Positions 32,196 through 44,537 are shown, numbered from the stretch's first letter. The stretch is 64,000 nucleotides of DNA from Cheiracanthium punctorium (GCA_038373885.1 JAWZYV010018255.1:992001-1056000), one strand, 5' to 3'. Notes: generated by a model from the sequence alone, not told the origin. Numbers and translations are program-made.

Positions 32196-34508
32196 TTAGT
32201 CTAGTCATTTGGTTCATAAAAAGGGGGTTACCTGGAAAGTTTTCCGGGAGTTTTGAAAATAGGCAATTTTATAGATTTCGATGTGCTCTTTCCGACACTC
32301 AGCTTTGCCCCCTCGTATCTTTGCCACTCGCGCCGCCACATTCGAAAAATGGCGCCTAAAAGCAGTTTTTTGACAATACCCCTTTTCCGACTCATTTCAC
32401 GGAAAAAACAATTAACTAACAGAAACTAAAGAGAATTTCATACCATTTATGTAATTAATTTTTTTTCGTAAAATCAATAGTTTTCGCGTACGAGCGCCGT
32501 AAACCATTATCCATATAAGCCAACTTGTTGGAAACAGCCGTGACGTGACCCTGGCGTGAAGACAATAAGTAATTATTTAATATTTATTTGAACTCTCGTG
32601 TTGCTGTAACTATTGTAACTGCCAAATATACCTGAAACTGTTTTTTTTTTTTTTAACCCTTTTCGTTTTTCCATTTTCCGCATATTTTTATGTGTTCGAT
32701 GTTTCGCTATTGCGATGACCATATTAATATTTTGTTATAATTAATACATTTGTCATTATTTATATATAACCTGCATAGTTTTGTGTGACTCCGTGTGATC
32801 AACACAAACCCGGGACATTTAAGCTTAACTGATTATATTTGTGAATGCGTCACCTTTCGTTTATTGCAACAAATATATTCAACAAAAAGTATCATTGATA
32901 AACCAGCCGCAGATCATACTTTATTCTTGCATACCTTCAGCGGCTGTGATACAACATCATCATTATTTAATCAAGGAAAAATGAAATTTATTCATGTACT
33001 CCGAAAAAATCCAGATTTAAAAGAGGTTATCCTGGTATTCAAAAATTCGAATGCTGATCCAGAGCTCATTGCTAAAGCTGAAGAACGCTTCCTTCTTGAA
33101 GTATACAGATACAGTAATGTGAAAAGTAAGAAAAGTATGTCGTTAAACAACTATAGATATGCATGCCTCACAACATCAGCATGTAAAAGTAAATTTAATA
33201 TTGTGTCCGCTACCACCAGCAGAAGGAGTGGCAAGAAAACATTCATTCCGAACCTATCATCAAGTTCACCAGTGGTATGGGAATGAACAAATTGCAGAGC
33301 AATGAGGGTGGACAAGAAACAAGGACGGGTTAATTCCTGTCACCACACTCGAAGCCCCAGCTCCAGAAAACTTGTTGAAACTTATTTCTTGCAAATGCAG
33401 AAGGAAATGTCAGAAAGCCTGTGGATGCAGAAAGGCTGGGTTAAAGTGCACCATTGTATGCAAGAATTGCAATGGTACATGTGATAACTCGCAAGTTCCA
33501 TTACAAGATAGGGATGAAGAGGAAAAATCGGAGACTATTTTCTAGCCAGCGTATGATGAAATCGAGAACGAAGAGGATTGCGTTGAAATTGATAATCCCA
33601 TCGCGGCTGATGTGGAAGAAATTTCGGGCTGCGACATTTCCACCGGTACTAGGGACAATAAACTCGCAACACCTGGCCCATCAAGAACAGCGAGGCGAAG
33701 GAGAATGCCCTAAATTTTGGATTAGTTAAATGCACATGGATTAGACCTACTGGGGATACCAAGATTTAAAAAAAAAAAAAAAACGCTCCGCTTACTTTAC
33801 CTCACATGGTGGTGTGTAAAATGCGTTTTCGGCCAAAACCATAGTGAACTACACTTTGCGGCGCTCGTACGCCAAAACTATTGATTTTACGAAAAAAAAG
33901 TAATTAGGTAAATTGTAGGAAATTTTCCCTAGTTTCTTTTTTTTTGTAATTTCTTTTTTCGTGAAATGAGTCGGAAAAGAGATATTGTCAAAAAACTGCT
34001 TTTAGGTGCCATTTTTCGAATGTGGTGGCTCGAGCGGCAAAGATACGAGGGGCAAAGATGAAATTTGGAAACAGCACATCGAATTCTATAAAACTACTCA
34101 TTTTCAAAACTCCCGGAAAACATTAAACTCATCGTCTTCTCAACTCATTTGTCTTCACGTCAGGGTCACGTCACGGCTGTTTCCAACAAGTTGGCTTATA
34201 TGGATAATGGTTTACGGCGCTCGTACGCGAAAACTATTGAATTTACGAAAAAAAAGCAATTACACAAATTGTAGGAAATTTTCTTTAGTTTCTTTTTCTG
34301 TAATTGTTTTTTCCACCAAATTAGTCGGAAAGGAGGTATTGTCAAAAAACTGCTTTTAGGCGCCTGTTTTCGAACGTGGCGGCGCGAGCGGCAATGATAC
34401 GAGGGGCAAAGTTGAAATTTGGAAACATCACATCGAATTCTATAAAACTACCCATTTTCAAAACTCCCGGAAAACTTTCCAGGTAAAACTACCAAATGAC
34501 TGGGCTAA
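32196..34508. mobile_element. 2.3-kb transposon with about 350-bp terminal inverted repeats, nested in the Tc1-like element
   Basis: The left arm (32196-32566) and right arm (about 34150-34508) are inverted copies, starting TTAGTCTAGTCATTTGGT and, inverted, TTAGCCCAGTCATTTGGT, and sharing CTGGAAAGTTTTCCGGGAG. An extra direct copy of most of the right arm stands at about 33853-34120. The centre holds a decayed coding region. No obvious target duplication is visible beyond 2-3 bases (AT/AAT). The superfamily is not clear from the ends. Confidence 0.8.
32795..33730 (+). pseudogene. transposon-borne protein with C-terminal Cys-rich domain, broken
   Basis: The first frame (32795-33286) includes F-L-H-T-F-S-G-C-D-T-T-S and N-N-Y-R-Y-A-C, motifs I know from repetitive hypothetical proteins of arthropods and cnidarians. 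A frameshift near 33205 leads to L-P-P-A-E-G-V-A-R-K-H-S-F-R and Q-W-Y-G-N-E-Q-I-A-E-Q, then a TGA near 33303, after which the same frame continues (G-L-I-P-V-T-T-L-E-A-P-A-P) into a Cys-rich module at 33390-33485: C-K-C-R-R-K-C-Q-K-A-C-G-C, then C-T-I-V-C-K-N-C and T-C. The spacing suggests zinc binding, similar in style to CXC/tesmin modules. The function is unknown. It lies between the long inverted repeats, so it is probably the element's own gene. Confidence 0.65.
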
Positions 34509-34884
34509 TCTGGTGCTGAGCATGGAGAGCCGTTGCGAAACAACCATTGCTCTTAAGGGAAGGGCATATCTCATCCTATATCACATCTGCTTTTTGTTCT
34601 TCCTCTTGTATAGAAAATCATGTGTAACGATATTATAAGTTCAATAAAGTCTTTTCTTGTTTGATTCCATACTGTATCCATTTTAGTCATTTTTGCGCAA
34701 CTATTCTATCGTCATCTTTTAAATACAAAATGCTGTCTCTCATTTCTTAATTCAGTTTCTGTCAGATGATTTCTCGTTGTGTTATGGCAAAAAGAGCACC
34801 TGTTGCTTATATTTCGCATTCCGGTGTACATATCAAAGCATCCAATAAAATAATTTTTCCAAGACGTCATTTTATTCTAAATAC

Positions 34885-36177
34885 ACTCTAAAAAAATTGT
34901 GCGCCTTCTCACTGCACAATCAATGTGCGATCCGTGAGTCCCATACTATTTGCACGATCATTGCACAATAGTTTGTCGAACATTGACGTCTTGATGTCAA
35001 AGATACACTGCATTTCTGTATTTTAAAAAATAATTATGAACAGATGGATATAGCTTAAATTAAAAATAAGTTTCTAAGTTATGCATAAACTTAATTTAGT
35101 CATTGGGGCCCTTCTTTAAATATTCAATTTATATAATTTCTATGGCAGCTATTTTGCGGAGCTGTAACATGTGCAGTACCGCATTTCTTTCTTTCCTTAG
35201 CGAGCTAACGAGGCAATTCAAAAAGTGTGTTACCGGGTTTTGTATTTTAACTATCAAATAAAAGGTAAATCTTGGTTTACAGTTGCATGCAAATACAACT
35301 TTTTTTTTCTTCTTTTTTAGTGTTTCGTTTAGACAGGAGGGATATTGTGTAGGAAACAGACTGGAAATCGCATACAGGGGGAGAAAGCTAAAGCTGTTGT
35401 TTCAAAAGGTTTTCAGAAAGGACCGAAAAAACTTATCAAAGGACTGAAAATATGAGTTCTTGGGACACACAAATTTAGAAAGCCTGTGCAATCCCTGCTT
35501 ATGGAAGAACGAAATTTATTTAATTTTGGCTTTAACTTAATTGCGGCATTATCACAATAATAGATTCAACTTGATATTTTTTAGCAGTGTAAGTCGCAGT
35601 GAGGCAAATGCTTAATTCCTTCCTAGACTGCATTTTTCAAAATCAAAACTCGCACTGGTGTCAAATAGGGTTCTATTTCCAGCTAAGACTGCAAGTGATT
35701 TTCTTTTGCAGTATGCTATCTCATAAGTATTTGCTTCAAGGCAGCTTACATTTCCAAAAAAGGATCACTGAATCTATACCTGTGGTGATGCCAAAATTAA
35801 TGTATAATTTCTATTTAAAAACGCAGACATTATGTCTAGCTTCACCACTTATTCATTTTGTAGTTAAATTGTGTGTTAAATGCATATTCAATTGTATATT
35901 CTGGATGCACAATTGTGAGTAGCTTTTCCCCATAATCATTTTGCAGGTTAAGTGCATATTCAAACGTGCATCCCGAATAAACAGATGAGTACACGGTTAT
36001 GAGTAACCTTACTACACATTCATTATATAGATTAAGCGCACAATCAATTGTGATAATTGTGTTCCTAAATGCACAAACTGAGTGCACAATTATGTGTAGC
36101 AGCTGAGAGTGCACATACAGTATGTTTTCCCAATACACACATTTGTACACTGTAAGTGCACAATCTTTTTAGTGAGT
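34885..36177. mobile_element. 1.3-kb inverted-repeat element with TGCACAAT tandem interior
   Basis: Left CACTCTAAAAAAATTGTGC and right, inverted, CACTAAAAAGATTGTGCAC match as terminal repeats. Subterminal sequence at both ends, especially 35870-36150, is filled with TGCACAAT, GTGCAT and ATTGTG motifs in both orientations, recurring about every 60-70 bases. No transposase is recognisable, though short frames exist. It is probably a non-autonomous DNA transposon. Confidence 0.55.
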
Positions 36178-36179
36178 AG

Positions 36180-36720
36180 AAGCATATATGTTTTTAACTA
36201 ACTTTTCCGCTGTTTCTCATAGCAATAAATATTGAATTTCGCCATTATTCTTTGTTACAGTTACTTTCATTCTGTTTGTAGTAGTTTTAAAAGCACTTAA
36301 AACTGCCTTTTGCTCCGTACAGTAGAAAACCGAAAAATGTACCAGACTCTACGCACTACAAGTTCATTTTATTTTTTCTAAAGCTATTTGAGTGCATTCA
36401 GACAGTATTTTACCATGTATACCATTCTTAAAGGGTTGCTATTGTTTAGGAAAGAGCCTCACCTATTCCAAGGCGAGTCCAGTATTACAGTTTTTTTTTT
36501 TAATTTACTACATTGGGGACAGTCATAAAGTAGACGCTTAGTCTCACATTTCTCATAATACCGAAGAGTTCATAAGAGACAAATATAAGAGATAATTACA
36601 TCGGGGTTTAAAGGTCCTGAAACCTTTAACCCCCGAAATTTTAATTCTTATTTTAAAAAAATGATGGCAATTGAAGCACTCTCTTTAATAGGAAATCCCT
36701 CTTCTCGAATATATAGACAG
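36180..36720. other. AT-rich intergenic DNA
   Basis: Nothing recognised. Confidence 0.45.
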
Positions 36721-36727
36721 TTCCTTT

Positions 36728-36860
36728 ATAGGTTCGGGTTAGTCATAAGCAAGCCCTACCTTCGATAGTTGCAAGTTCGATTCACGACAAACCACTGATG
36801 ATCCAGTTGTACTTGCCAAGTACTGGCATGATAAATCCGTTGTCACTTGGGGTGTTTGTT
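36728..36860 (+). repeat. tRNA-derived SINE-like repeat
   Basis: TTCGGGTTAGTCATAAGC is A box-like and GCAAGTTCGATTCACG is a good B box. The body contains the small inverted pair GTACTTGCCAAGTAC. A complete tRNA fold is not evident. Confidence 0.5.
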
Positions 36861-37490
36861 ATTAGTTGAGAGATGTTAATACCAAGAAATTCATTTGCTT
36901 AAAGTCAGATTCTAGAGAAGTGATGTGCAACCCGATCGCATGCTATCAAAACCATTATCGATGCAAATTAAGACACGAGAAGCGCAAAAGAAAGACTTCA
37001 GCATTTTAATATATTTATCTTTTTCAAAATTTTTATGTACTCGTGTGCATATAAAATATACAATTGCGCAAATTAAAGAGGAGCTAAATTTTTAAGAGAG
37101 CAAGAGCAGCTCGGGCCCAACTGTAGGCTTATTTCATATATTTTTAAGATTAGACGACAACTTGGATAGTTGCTGATACTTCATTATCTATGTTATTTTT
37201 TTCAAAGCTCATCTATAACTATACGCCGAAGTAGCTGAATATTTCTCTACTACAATACTAAAAGAAAAATTTGAAAAAAAAGTTCTTTCAGCGGTCAAGC
37301 CTAAAAATTTTCAATTAAACTTAAGCTATTATGTAATTCAATTACTTTAGAAAACAGGAGCTGCACTATTAATAGAAATAATTTGTATGACGTAAAATAT
37401 CACGTCTTCTTCCAACAGTCCAGTTTAGGAAAAATGTTCGATACCTCTATATAAGAAGGATTATCTGTCATCTCGCATAGTACAAAGTAT

Positions 37491-37827
37491 GTATTGGAAT
37501 TCCAAGATCCACCAGGTGACTTAAAATGGATCTCTATGAAAGATTCAAGGTGTGATCTCTATAGGTCAAAACACAGCTTAAATATCTAATCTATTTCAGA
37601 TCACTCCGATATTGTAGATGTGAAACAGGTATCCATTTATGTGAAACAAATATCCATATTTGGGATCTTTTGGATTTTCTGGACCTATTATCTAGTCTTT
37701 TTGTACATAACTATCTGACGGACCCCCTGGAAGTAATAGATGCTTTTTGGTCATTAGATATATCAAACCTCAGATATCTAATAGAGGTCCATTTTAAGTT
37801 ATCTGGAGGATCTTGGATTTCTAATAG
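37491..37827. mobile_element. inverted-repeat (foldback) MITE
   Basis: Arms at 37498-37537 and 37781-37820 are inverted copies sharing CCAAGATCC, ACTTAAAATGGA and CTCTAT. The interior has further GATATCT and TCCATT motifs in opposite orientations. It is non-coding. Confidence 0.65.
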
Positions 37828-38133
37828 GTAAGCACATAGCTTGTGTAGTGTGGGAAGGGTGCTAGAAACTCTAATTGGTCCTCAACGATGATATGAACTT
37901 TTCACCTCCAAAGAATTAGATTAAAGAAGAAGAACTATGCCTATGAAGGCAAAACCGAAAAATACCTAACCTTTGCCTTGGTTTGAGTACAGGCCCTAAG
38001 CACGTAGTAACGAAAAGAACGCTTTGTAGATACTTTATTTGACTTTTTATTTAAAAAACTAAGGTACTCCTTTCATCTTGAAGAGTTATTGAGAAATTTT
38101 ATTTATGCTAAAATATTATGCGTTTGCACTCTA

Positions 38134-38425
38134 TTAACCCATAAGCGCCCAACTTTTTTCAGCAGATTCTCAAATTTGTGTTGATGCCAGAAGTGATAAA
38201 TAAATTTACGACATTTGTGTGGTATGAAGAACGTAATTTTTTTTCTGAAAATGTGAATAAGACGGAAGTATTCTCATCTAAACTTGTAATTGCTGAGTAT
38301 TTTGTGAAAATTTGATTTATTATTGGATAAATTAAACTAAGCATATAAACTAATGCTTAAATATTTGAGTGACTTACAAATTTTCGGACGGTCTAAAAAT
38401 AGATCGCTGGGCGTTAATGGGTTAA
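38134..38425. mobile_element. TTAA-type (piggyBac-like) MITE, copy A
   Basis: TTAA flanks both ends; the termini CCCATAAGCGCCCA and, inverted, CCCATTAACGCCCA match. Its reverse complement aligns along its whole length with 42983-43276. Confidence 0.85.
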
Positions 38426-38829
38426 CGACATATTACGAATCAAGCATGTAAACTCCTTTCTTCGAAAGACAACTAGCTGGTTTTGAAAAAGCCTCAATCA
38501 CATTTATAATAATGTATAGAGATCAGTTCATATAAAATTTTCATCCACCAAAGTTTAGAAAATATTTTTACTGCAAAAGCAGCACAATTTTTTTACCTAT
38601 TAAGAAAGTAACGTGACATCGGTTTCTTGAAAGTAGAAATTATCGTTTTTCCTTTTTGTCGCAGCAATGACACATTTAAAGGAAAAACTCCACAAAACTA
38701 TACCCTCTTATTTCTTTTCCATATCAAGTTTGTGAATTCAATAAGTATCCTACACCATTCCTCTGCACAAGAATGACTGGAATTTGTTTACCACACCCAT
38801 AAGATGAAAAACAGGGAAACAGTCACCAG

Positions 38830-39173
38830 ATGACGTAAATCACCCGCTAGTAACTTCGATTCCAATCGGAGTCGGAACGAGAGGGTAATTATCAAAGCCG
38901 TGCTTATTAGGTTAATTTAGAAAACAGAAAATTCCCTCCTGACAATGCTCTCGAACCGCTGCTCTAAATCCGAAGGACGCTCTCACCAAAACCGCCGTGC
39001 CAACCGCAAGTTCCAGTTTGACACCCTGTGCATATCGTTAATGATTTTTCAAGGACACGACGGCGGCCGGAAAAGACTGGTCGCAAGTTTTGTTTATTTG
39101 CGTTGAATTTACTATAAAAGGTGACAAGAAACGGCGAAATGTCAGTTCTGTTGAAACCAAGACATCTGAAAAC
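38830..39173 (+). promoter_or_regulatory. upstream region and TATA box of RR cuticle gene 3
   Basis: TATAAAA at 39113-39119 is followed 29 bases later by a TCAGT initiator (39142-39146). The upstream DNA is GC-richer than the surroundings and contains TTTTTCAAGGACACGACG near 39045, an NR5A/FTZ-F1-like half site in loose form, consistent with but not proof of moult-stage control. Confidence 0.65.
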
Positions 39174-41625
39174 ATGATCGCTAAGGTAAAAATTTGTTTC
39201 TTCTAAGGGTTAATGTAATGTTATCGTATATTAAACTTAAATTTATCATGCTAAATTTTTATTAGATTTAAATTAAAATAAAATAAGAGCTATTCGGTGA
39301 TATTTTTCAAGTTTCTATTTAATTTTTCATTCAAACCGTTATAAAAAGTTTTTCTTATTTCTTCAATCTTACCAGCAAATTAAAAAAAAAAAATCGACGA
39401 ATTTAGCTATAATAACTATGTTAACTAATCATAATTAAAATTTCAAAAATTCATACTTTAATAATTTTATAGCGGAAGCTGATCCTTTATATTCTCTATA
39501 AGCATATATCTTGATACTATAAGAATTTTCTTGGCTGAAGAATCTTTGCTCACTTTCTGAAAACATTTCGTGCATGTTGTTTAAAATTTATAATTATATA
39601 GAAATAATTTTAAAAAATTATCAAAATTTAAAATTAGAATTTTTTAAAAAATTAGGAAAATAGTAAGAGATTTTTCTTTAAAAAAATAAGTATTATTTTA
39701 TCATAGAAAAATCAACTTTTAAGAATTTTTCCTTTCTCTTTAAGATACGTACAATCCTTTAGGATACTCGTACCCCAGGAAAAAGCACAGCGAAAAGTAT
39801 ACCGTTAAGATTTCAATTGATCTTCCTAAATAAATCAATCAGGAACATGTGCTCACAAAATGTGTTCGCAATCGAAATTCTTCACGCTCAAACATTTAGA
39901 TGTTTATAGTAATAACGAACACATACCCATTCCGCATATTTAGATCAATTGAACAATCTATAAATTCAAATTCCAATAATAGTTTGAAGATGAAAACCTA
40001 TTAATTTATGCAGCAAATTCTCTGTGATGTATGTTATATTTATTTATTTATTTTTGTTACAGGTTGCCCTCCTTATCGCTGCTGTAGCAGTTGCCAATGC
40101 AAGTTTGGCCCCAATTGTCAGTACCGGAGTCAGTGCAAGCTCTAGACAACAAGATGTAAGTACCAACTGAAGTGCTAATAAATTTTACACTCACTAACTA
40201 AAAGAAGTTTATTTTCAAACATTAGTATCATTTTTAAGCAATGAATAACATTTTCACAGGTCTAAATTATATTTATAAAATTTTAAAAATAAACGGTATG
40301 AAACTTCGTTATAACGATGTATAGAATTTTTTATATGGAATTTCTCTTATAATTTTTATAATATTTTGTAAAACAACTTTTAAAATAGATCACATCATAC
40401 AGGATAAATTTGATAAGCGTATGAAGCTTCAATTAACTGGCGCAAATATACTCCCATGATGCAGATGAGCAATAGTTTTCGTTACAGCAAACCAAAATTT
40501 AAAAAAAAAAAGAAAACCTCTTTATCTTAAACTATTTTCTGCAAGAGTATACTTTCTAACAGAAATTTAAATATTAATCAAAAATTTCTTTTAACAAAGT
40601 TTTAGTGAAATCATTTTTGGTAAGGAAAGCATTTTGTTAAAGTAATGATTTTGTAAGTAAAAAAACATCTTCCCTTAGTCTTTCAGGATTTTTTTATGAT
40701 AGTATATTCTACGTCACTAAATATAGAATCTGCATTTAAGACGTACATTACGAATGTTTATGGACAATCTTAACTATTCCAAAAAACACTCCCAGGACAT
40801 TTCATAAACTTTTTCACATAGCTTTTTTTATAATTTATTATGAATTAAAAAAAAAAAACTTTCCGTAGATTTACTACAAACAACATTGAGCATTAAACTC
40901 TTTATTGCGAAACTACACAAATCAGAAAATGCATTTATTTTAATTTGTCTGTAAGTTATGAAAAATATATCTTCATTTCGCATTTTACAGTACGTATTTT
41001 TTCGTATTACTCAATTTATTTACTTTATTGTACATATTTCTGTAAGTATTTAAGAGGTAAATTTAGTAAAATAAATTTGAACACTAATTAGTCACAAGCA
41101 TATGATATCTGCACACTTTTATTTGCTTTCTCCCACAACAAATCACGTATTTTAATTCCACAGGCATATGGTAACTATGCTTTCGGTTACGACATCAAGG
41201 ACGGTTTGGGCGCAACCAACTCCCGATCCGAAGTCGGAGACGCTCACGGAAACAAGAAGGGATCCTACACCCTTGCCGACATCGACGGAAGAGCCAGGGT
41301 GGTCAACTACGTCGCTGACGGACACGGATTCCGCGCCACCGTCAAGACCAATGAGCCCGGAACCGCCGCCAGCGCCCCAGCTGCCGCCCTGATTGCCAGC
41401 CCCTACGCCGCTCCAGTCGCTCCCGTTGCCCATGCTCCAGTAGTCGCTGCTGCTCCGGCCTATGCCGCTCCAATCTACGCCGCTGGCCCCGCAGTTGCCT
41501 ACGGAAGTGCCATCGCCCACGGAGCTGCCATCGGACACGGAGGTGCCTGGGGACTCGGTAACGGTTTGGGCCTGGGATATGGTGCAGCCTATGGTCTTGG
41601 ATATGGAAAAGCCTTGATCCACTAA
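39174..41625 (+). CDS. RR-type (chitin_bind_4) cuticular protein, gene 3
   Basis: Exons 39174-39185, 40063-40155 and 41164-41625 join in phase 0 into 188 residues. The signal peptide is residues 1-17 (cleavage after ANA), the linker keeps [16 protein letters not shown], and the RR domain spans 36-102 with [16 protein letters not shown] and G-F-R-A. An Ala/Pro/His segment and a shorter Gly/Ala/Tyr tail ending [10 protein letters not shown] follow. It differs from genes 1 and 2 in lacking the long GYGAGL array and in a more C/G-ending codon choice in the last exon, so it is an older or separately evolving paralogue. The role should be the same: a secreted chitin-binding component of the cuticle. 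The intron positions are identical to genes 1 and 2. Confidence 0.92.
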
Positions 41626-41748
41626 AAATTCTCTTCCGACAAATATACTGATAAATGGATTGAAAATTAGGGAAAGTCATCCTTTTCTATGGTCTACGGA
41701 TAGGGAAGATGCACGCAAGCAATACCTGTATGTGTGCCATTTTTTTTA

Positions 41749-41754
41749 ATAAAA
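41749..41754 (+). terminator. polyadenylation signal of gene 3
   Basis: AATAAA occurs 124 bases after the stop codon. Confidence 0.65.
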
Positions 41755-41829
41755 AATCACAGGATTATGTATACGGGAATTTTAATTTATTTTTAAAATA
41801 AAAAATAAATATTTTTATGTACACTCCTG

Positions 41830-42980
41830 TCTTTTATGTTTTTTAGCATTACATATCAGAAAATATAACGTTTATTATAATTTTACTCAAATTGAAGAAA
41901 CGAAATGTGTGAAGTCTTATTACATAATACATAATCTATGAAGTTAAGTTATGAACTTACTTCGGGGCACTTTTCTTGAAAACGTATAATTTAAAAAAAA
42001 AATCCATGTTCTTAAATAAAATTGGTGTAAACGTAAATTTTAACTGCAATTTTAAAGAAATTCAATAAAAAGTTTAGGCATTCTTAAATTTACGTGAAAT
42101 TTTGGTAAAAAAAAATCCATTTACGCCACTGTAAACCAACTCCTGTAAACAATTCTAGTAAATGCCTTTTTAAAATAATATTTATGCAGTACAATCTATT
42201 TGTGTTATGAACCAAAAGATTAGCAAAAGTTCTTATATTTATGAGAGTATTTTAATTTTTGTAAGAGAAAAATGGGGATAAAATCAATAAATAAATACAG
42301 AAACAATATTTTCTGCTTCATAATACTGCTAGTAATCACCAAAATGTCTTGGCAAAATTTCCAGCCAATATCTCAAACATGTTATGAGATAGGACATTTA
42401 TTGTATAAAAATGTATGAAAAACACGCTTCTTCAGAAAACGCGCTTAAAGATTTTAGTACTGTACTAAATACTAGCCTTCTGATTCATTATTTCTTGTAT
42501 AATTTAGCTTCTAGTTATCGTAGAAAGAAAAGTAAAACGGTTCTGGAATCCTAATCGTGTGACCCGTAAAATAAGCAAATAAAAAGAAATCGAAAATTTT
42601 CACAAAACGAGGATTTTTTGGGTAGCCTCATACCTTAAAATATGATTCCCATGTTGAATTAGAACCATTTCTCTTAATTTCTTCTTCTAAAATGATAAAG
42701 TACTCTATTTATCATTTTAGATGCCTGCTGTAAGTGAAGTACATGTTCTAATTCTTTATAAAAAAAAGTACCAACCAAGGTAGTATACTCCTCAAAAGTT
42801 ATGTGTTCTCCTTAAACCATTTTGTCGAAATAATGCTTATTATTCTTTAAACAAAGGTAAAATTACCGAGCATAGCTTAAACACTTTTTAATTTGAATGT
42901 TTTAAGCCGTAATAACCTCATGTGAATAAAGTTTTAAAATATTAATAAAACAAATAATCAAAGTCCTCGAGAGATCTGAA
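41830..42980. other. AT-rich intergenic DNA
   Basis: No feature recognised. Confidence 0.5.
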
Positions 42981-42982
42981 GA

Positions 42983-43276
42983 TTAACCCATTAACGCCCA
43001 GCGATCTATTTTTAGACTGTCCGGAAATTTGTAAGTCACTCAAATATTTAAGCATTAGTTTATATACCTAGTTTAATTTCTCGAATAATAAATCTGATAT
43101 CCACAAAATACTCAACAATTACAAGTTTAGATGAGAATATTTCCGTCGTATTCACATTTTTAGAAAAAAAAAATTACTTTCTTCATATCACATAAATGTC
43201 GGAAATTTATTTATCACTTCTGGCATCAACACAAATTTGACAATCTGCTGAAAAAAGTTGGGCGCTAATGACTTAA
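42983..43276. mobile_element. TTAA-type (piggyBac-like) MITE, copy B
   Basis: TTAA on both sides, with ends CCCATTAACGCCCA and GGGCGCTAATGA. It is inverted with respect to copy A at 38134-38425; the two copies flank gene 3. Confidence 0.85.
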
Positions 43277-44333
43277 AATAATGCTTTATACTTACAAAAG
43301 GAATTACTCATTTGCACCCATCGAAAAATTGTTCGAATGTAAGCCAAATTTCCTATTTTAGTTTTATAGAAAACACAAACAAAAAGAATACTCAGGAAAT
43401 ATAAACAAAAGCACACAACTAGGGAGAGGTATGAGAATGTATTATAAGAAACTATATGAATCACGTTATATGAAGAACTATATGCATGAAACTTACATAT
43501 ATGCATGTACATACATATATAAAGCATATTTAACTTAAAAACGAATATTCTTTTGAAAGAATGTACAGCTGCGAAAAAAAAAGGCCCACTTGTACATTTT
43601 TCGGCCGTCGTTCATCGCACAGCAAAGTTACAGATACCAATCGTTTACGATTGACGCACACTTTAATTTGCTATGCATAAAAATTGCATAAGGGGCCATC
43701 TACATATTAAAATTCGCACCAACTTTTTTTTTCTCAATAGCAACCCCTAGATTTCACTTCATATTTCAAAAATTTAGCTCTTTTTAACCCCGGACACCAA
43801 TTTTCAATAAATTTGGACAGAAAATGAGTGAGTTATGAGCACCCAAAATCCCCCTCCCCCTATGTTAAAATATTTTTTCATACTTCAATTCATATCTCAT
43901 ATAATATTGGTAGTAAGAAGCTGATTTTTATTCGTACTATTAGAACTAAACGACCCAAACATAATTTAATGTTATTATGATTTTTAATAAATCATTAATA
44001 TGAATTATGAATTATTAAATTAATATTCAAAAAAATTATGAATAGCGACCTAGCCAAATTTCGATGGAAATAGATGCAGAAATTAATATTACATGGCTGT
44101 GCAAAATTTCAAACTTTTACGTTCAGTAGTTTAATTTATATTAAATAAAATGTGTTATTTTCATGAGTTAAGGGACCATATATAAATTTATTAAGTGAAA
44201 ATTTTTTGAAAATTGCATAAAATAAATGTAAATTAGATTTATTTTGTGCAAAAACACAGTAAAAGATACCAGTATTAAAAATATCAAATTTTGAAGCAAA
44301 TAAATTAGAGGTTTTTACAGTTTGTTGGGGATT

Positions 44334-44537
44334 CTATAAAGCGTGTATTGTTGCGTCCGCTACCATATTCCCCCAAATAAAATATTTTCCAGCTATAGAA
44401 TTAGATGCAGTAGATGTATGTCTTCTAATACAACGTCCTATTTCTGAAAAACTAACATCCTCAACTTTCCAGGCATGAATGTGACCTTTTTTAATATCGG
44501 AAACATTAGGTCTTTGGAATTCCCCATACTTTATCAA
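44334..44537 (-). pseudogene. Tc3-like transposase N-terminal fragment
   Basis: The 67-residue minus-strand frame contains S-D-I-K-K-G-H-I-H-A-W and F-S-E-I-G-R-C-I-R-R-H-T-S-T, a pattern like the first helix-turn-helix of Tc1/Tc3 transposases (D-I-E-R-G followed by S-x-x-x-I-A-R-x-L). The catalytic part is absent or unrecognisable. The location within a TA-flanked element supports the reading. Confidence 0.45.

Larger units (their letters stand above)
31250..34590 (+). pseudogene. Tc1-like transposase, decayed and split by an insertion
   Basis: Translation from ATG at 31250 begins M-A-R-R-N-H-M-D-D-F-T-R-R-R and includes a helix-turn-helix segment (S-V-A-E-E-F-G-I-N-K). A frameshift near 31380 leads to G-T-A-V-R-K-V-A-G-G-R and the second DNA-binding region, R-F-T-V-S-R-R-L, to about 31690. 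The catalytic half continues from 31750 (G-T-R-F-Y-P-S, E-R-D-R-Y-G-G-P) to N-T-Q-Q-L-K-Q-M-L near 32150 with several frame changes. The guest element cuts the gene at 32196, and the C-terminal coding sequence (L-V-L-S-M-E-S-R-C-E) resumes right after 34508. Such a transposase would cut and paste DNA at TA sites; this copy cannot work. Confidence 0.85.
30978..34826 (+). mobile_element. Tc1-like transposon interrupted by a second transposon
   Basis: The left end CACTGGTATACAAAACTTAAG is preceded by TA, and the right end, inverted, CCGG-GTG-type sequence at 34800-34826 is followed by TA, so both ends and the target duplication survive. Removing the 2313-bp guest (32196-34508) leaves about 1536 bp, normal for a Tc1-like element. 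The transposase between the ends is broken. Confidence 0.8.

Noticed and set aside
35842..36150. 102-codon minus-strand frame
   Set aside because: It lies in the TGCACAAT-type repeat array and its pseudo-repeats follow that array.
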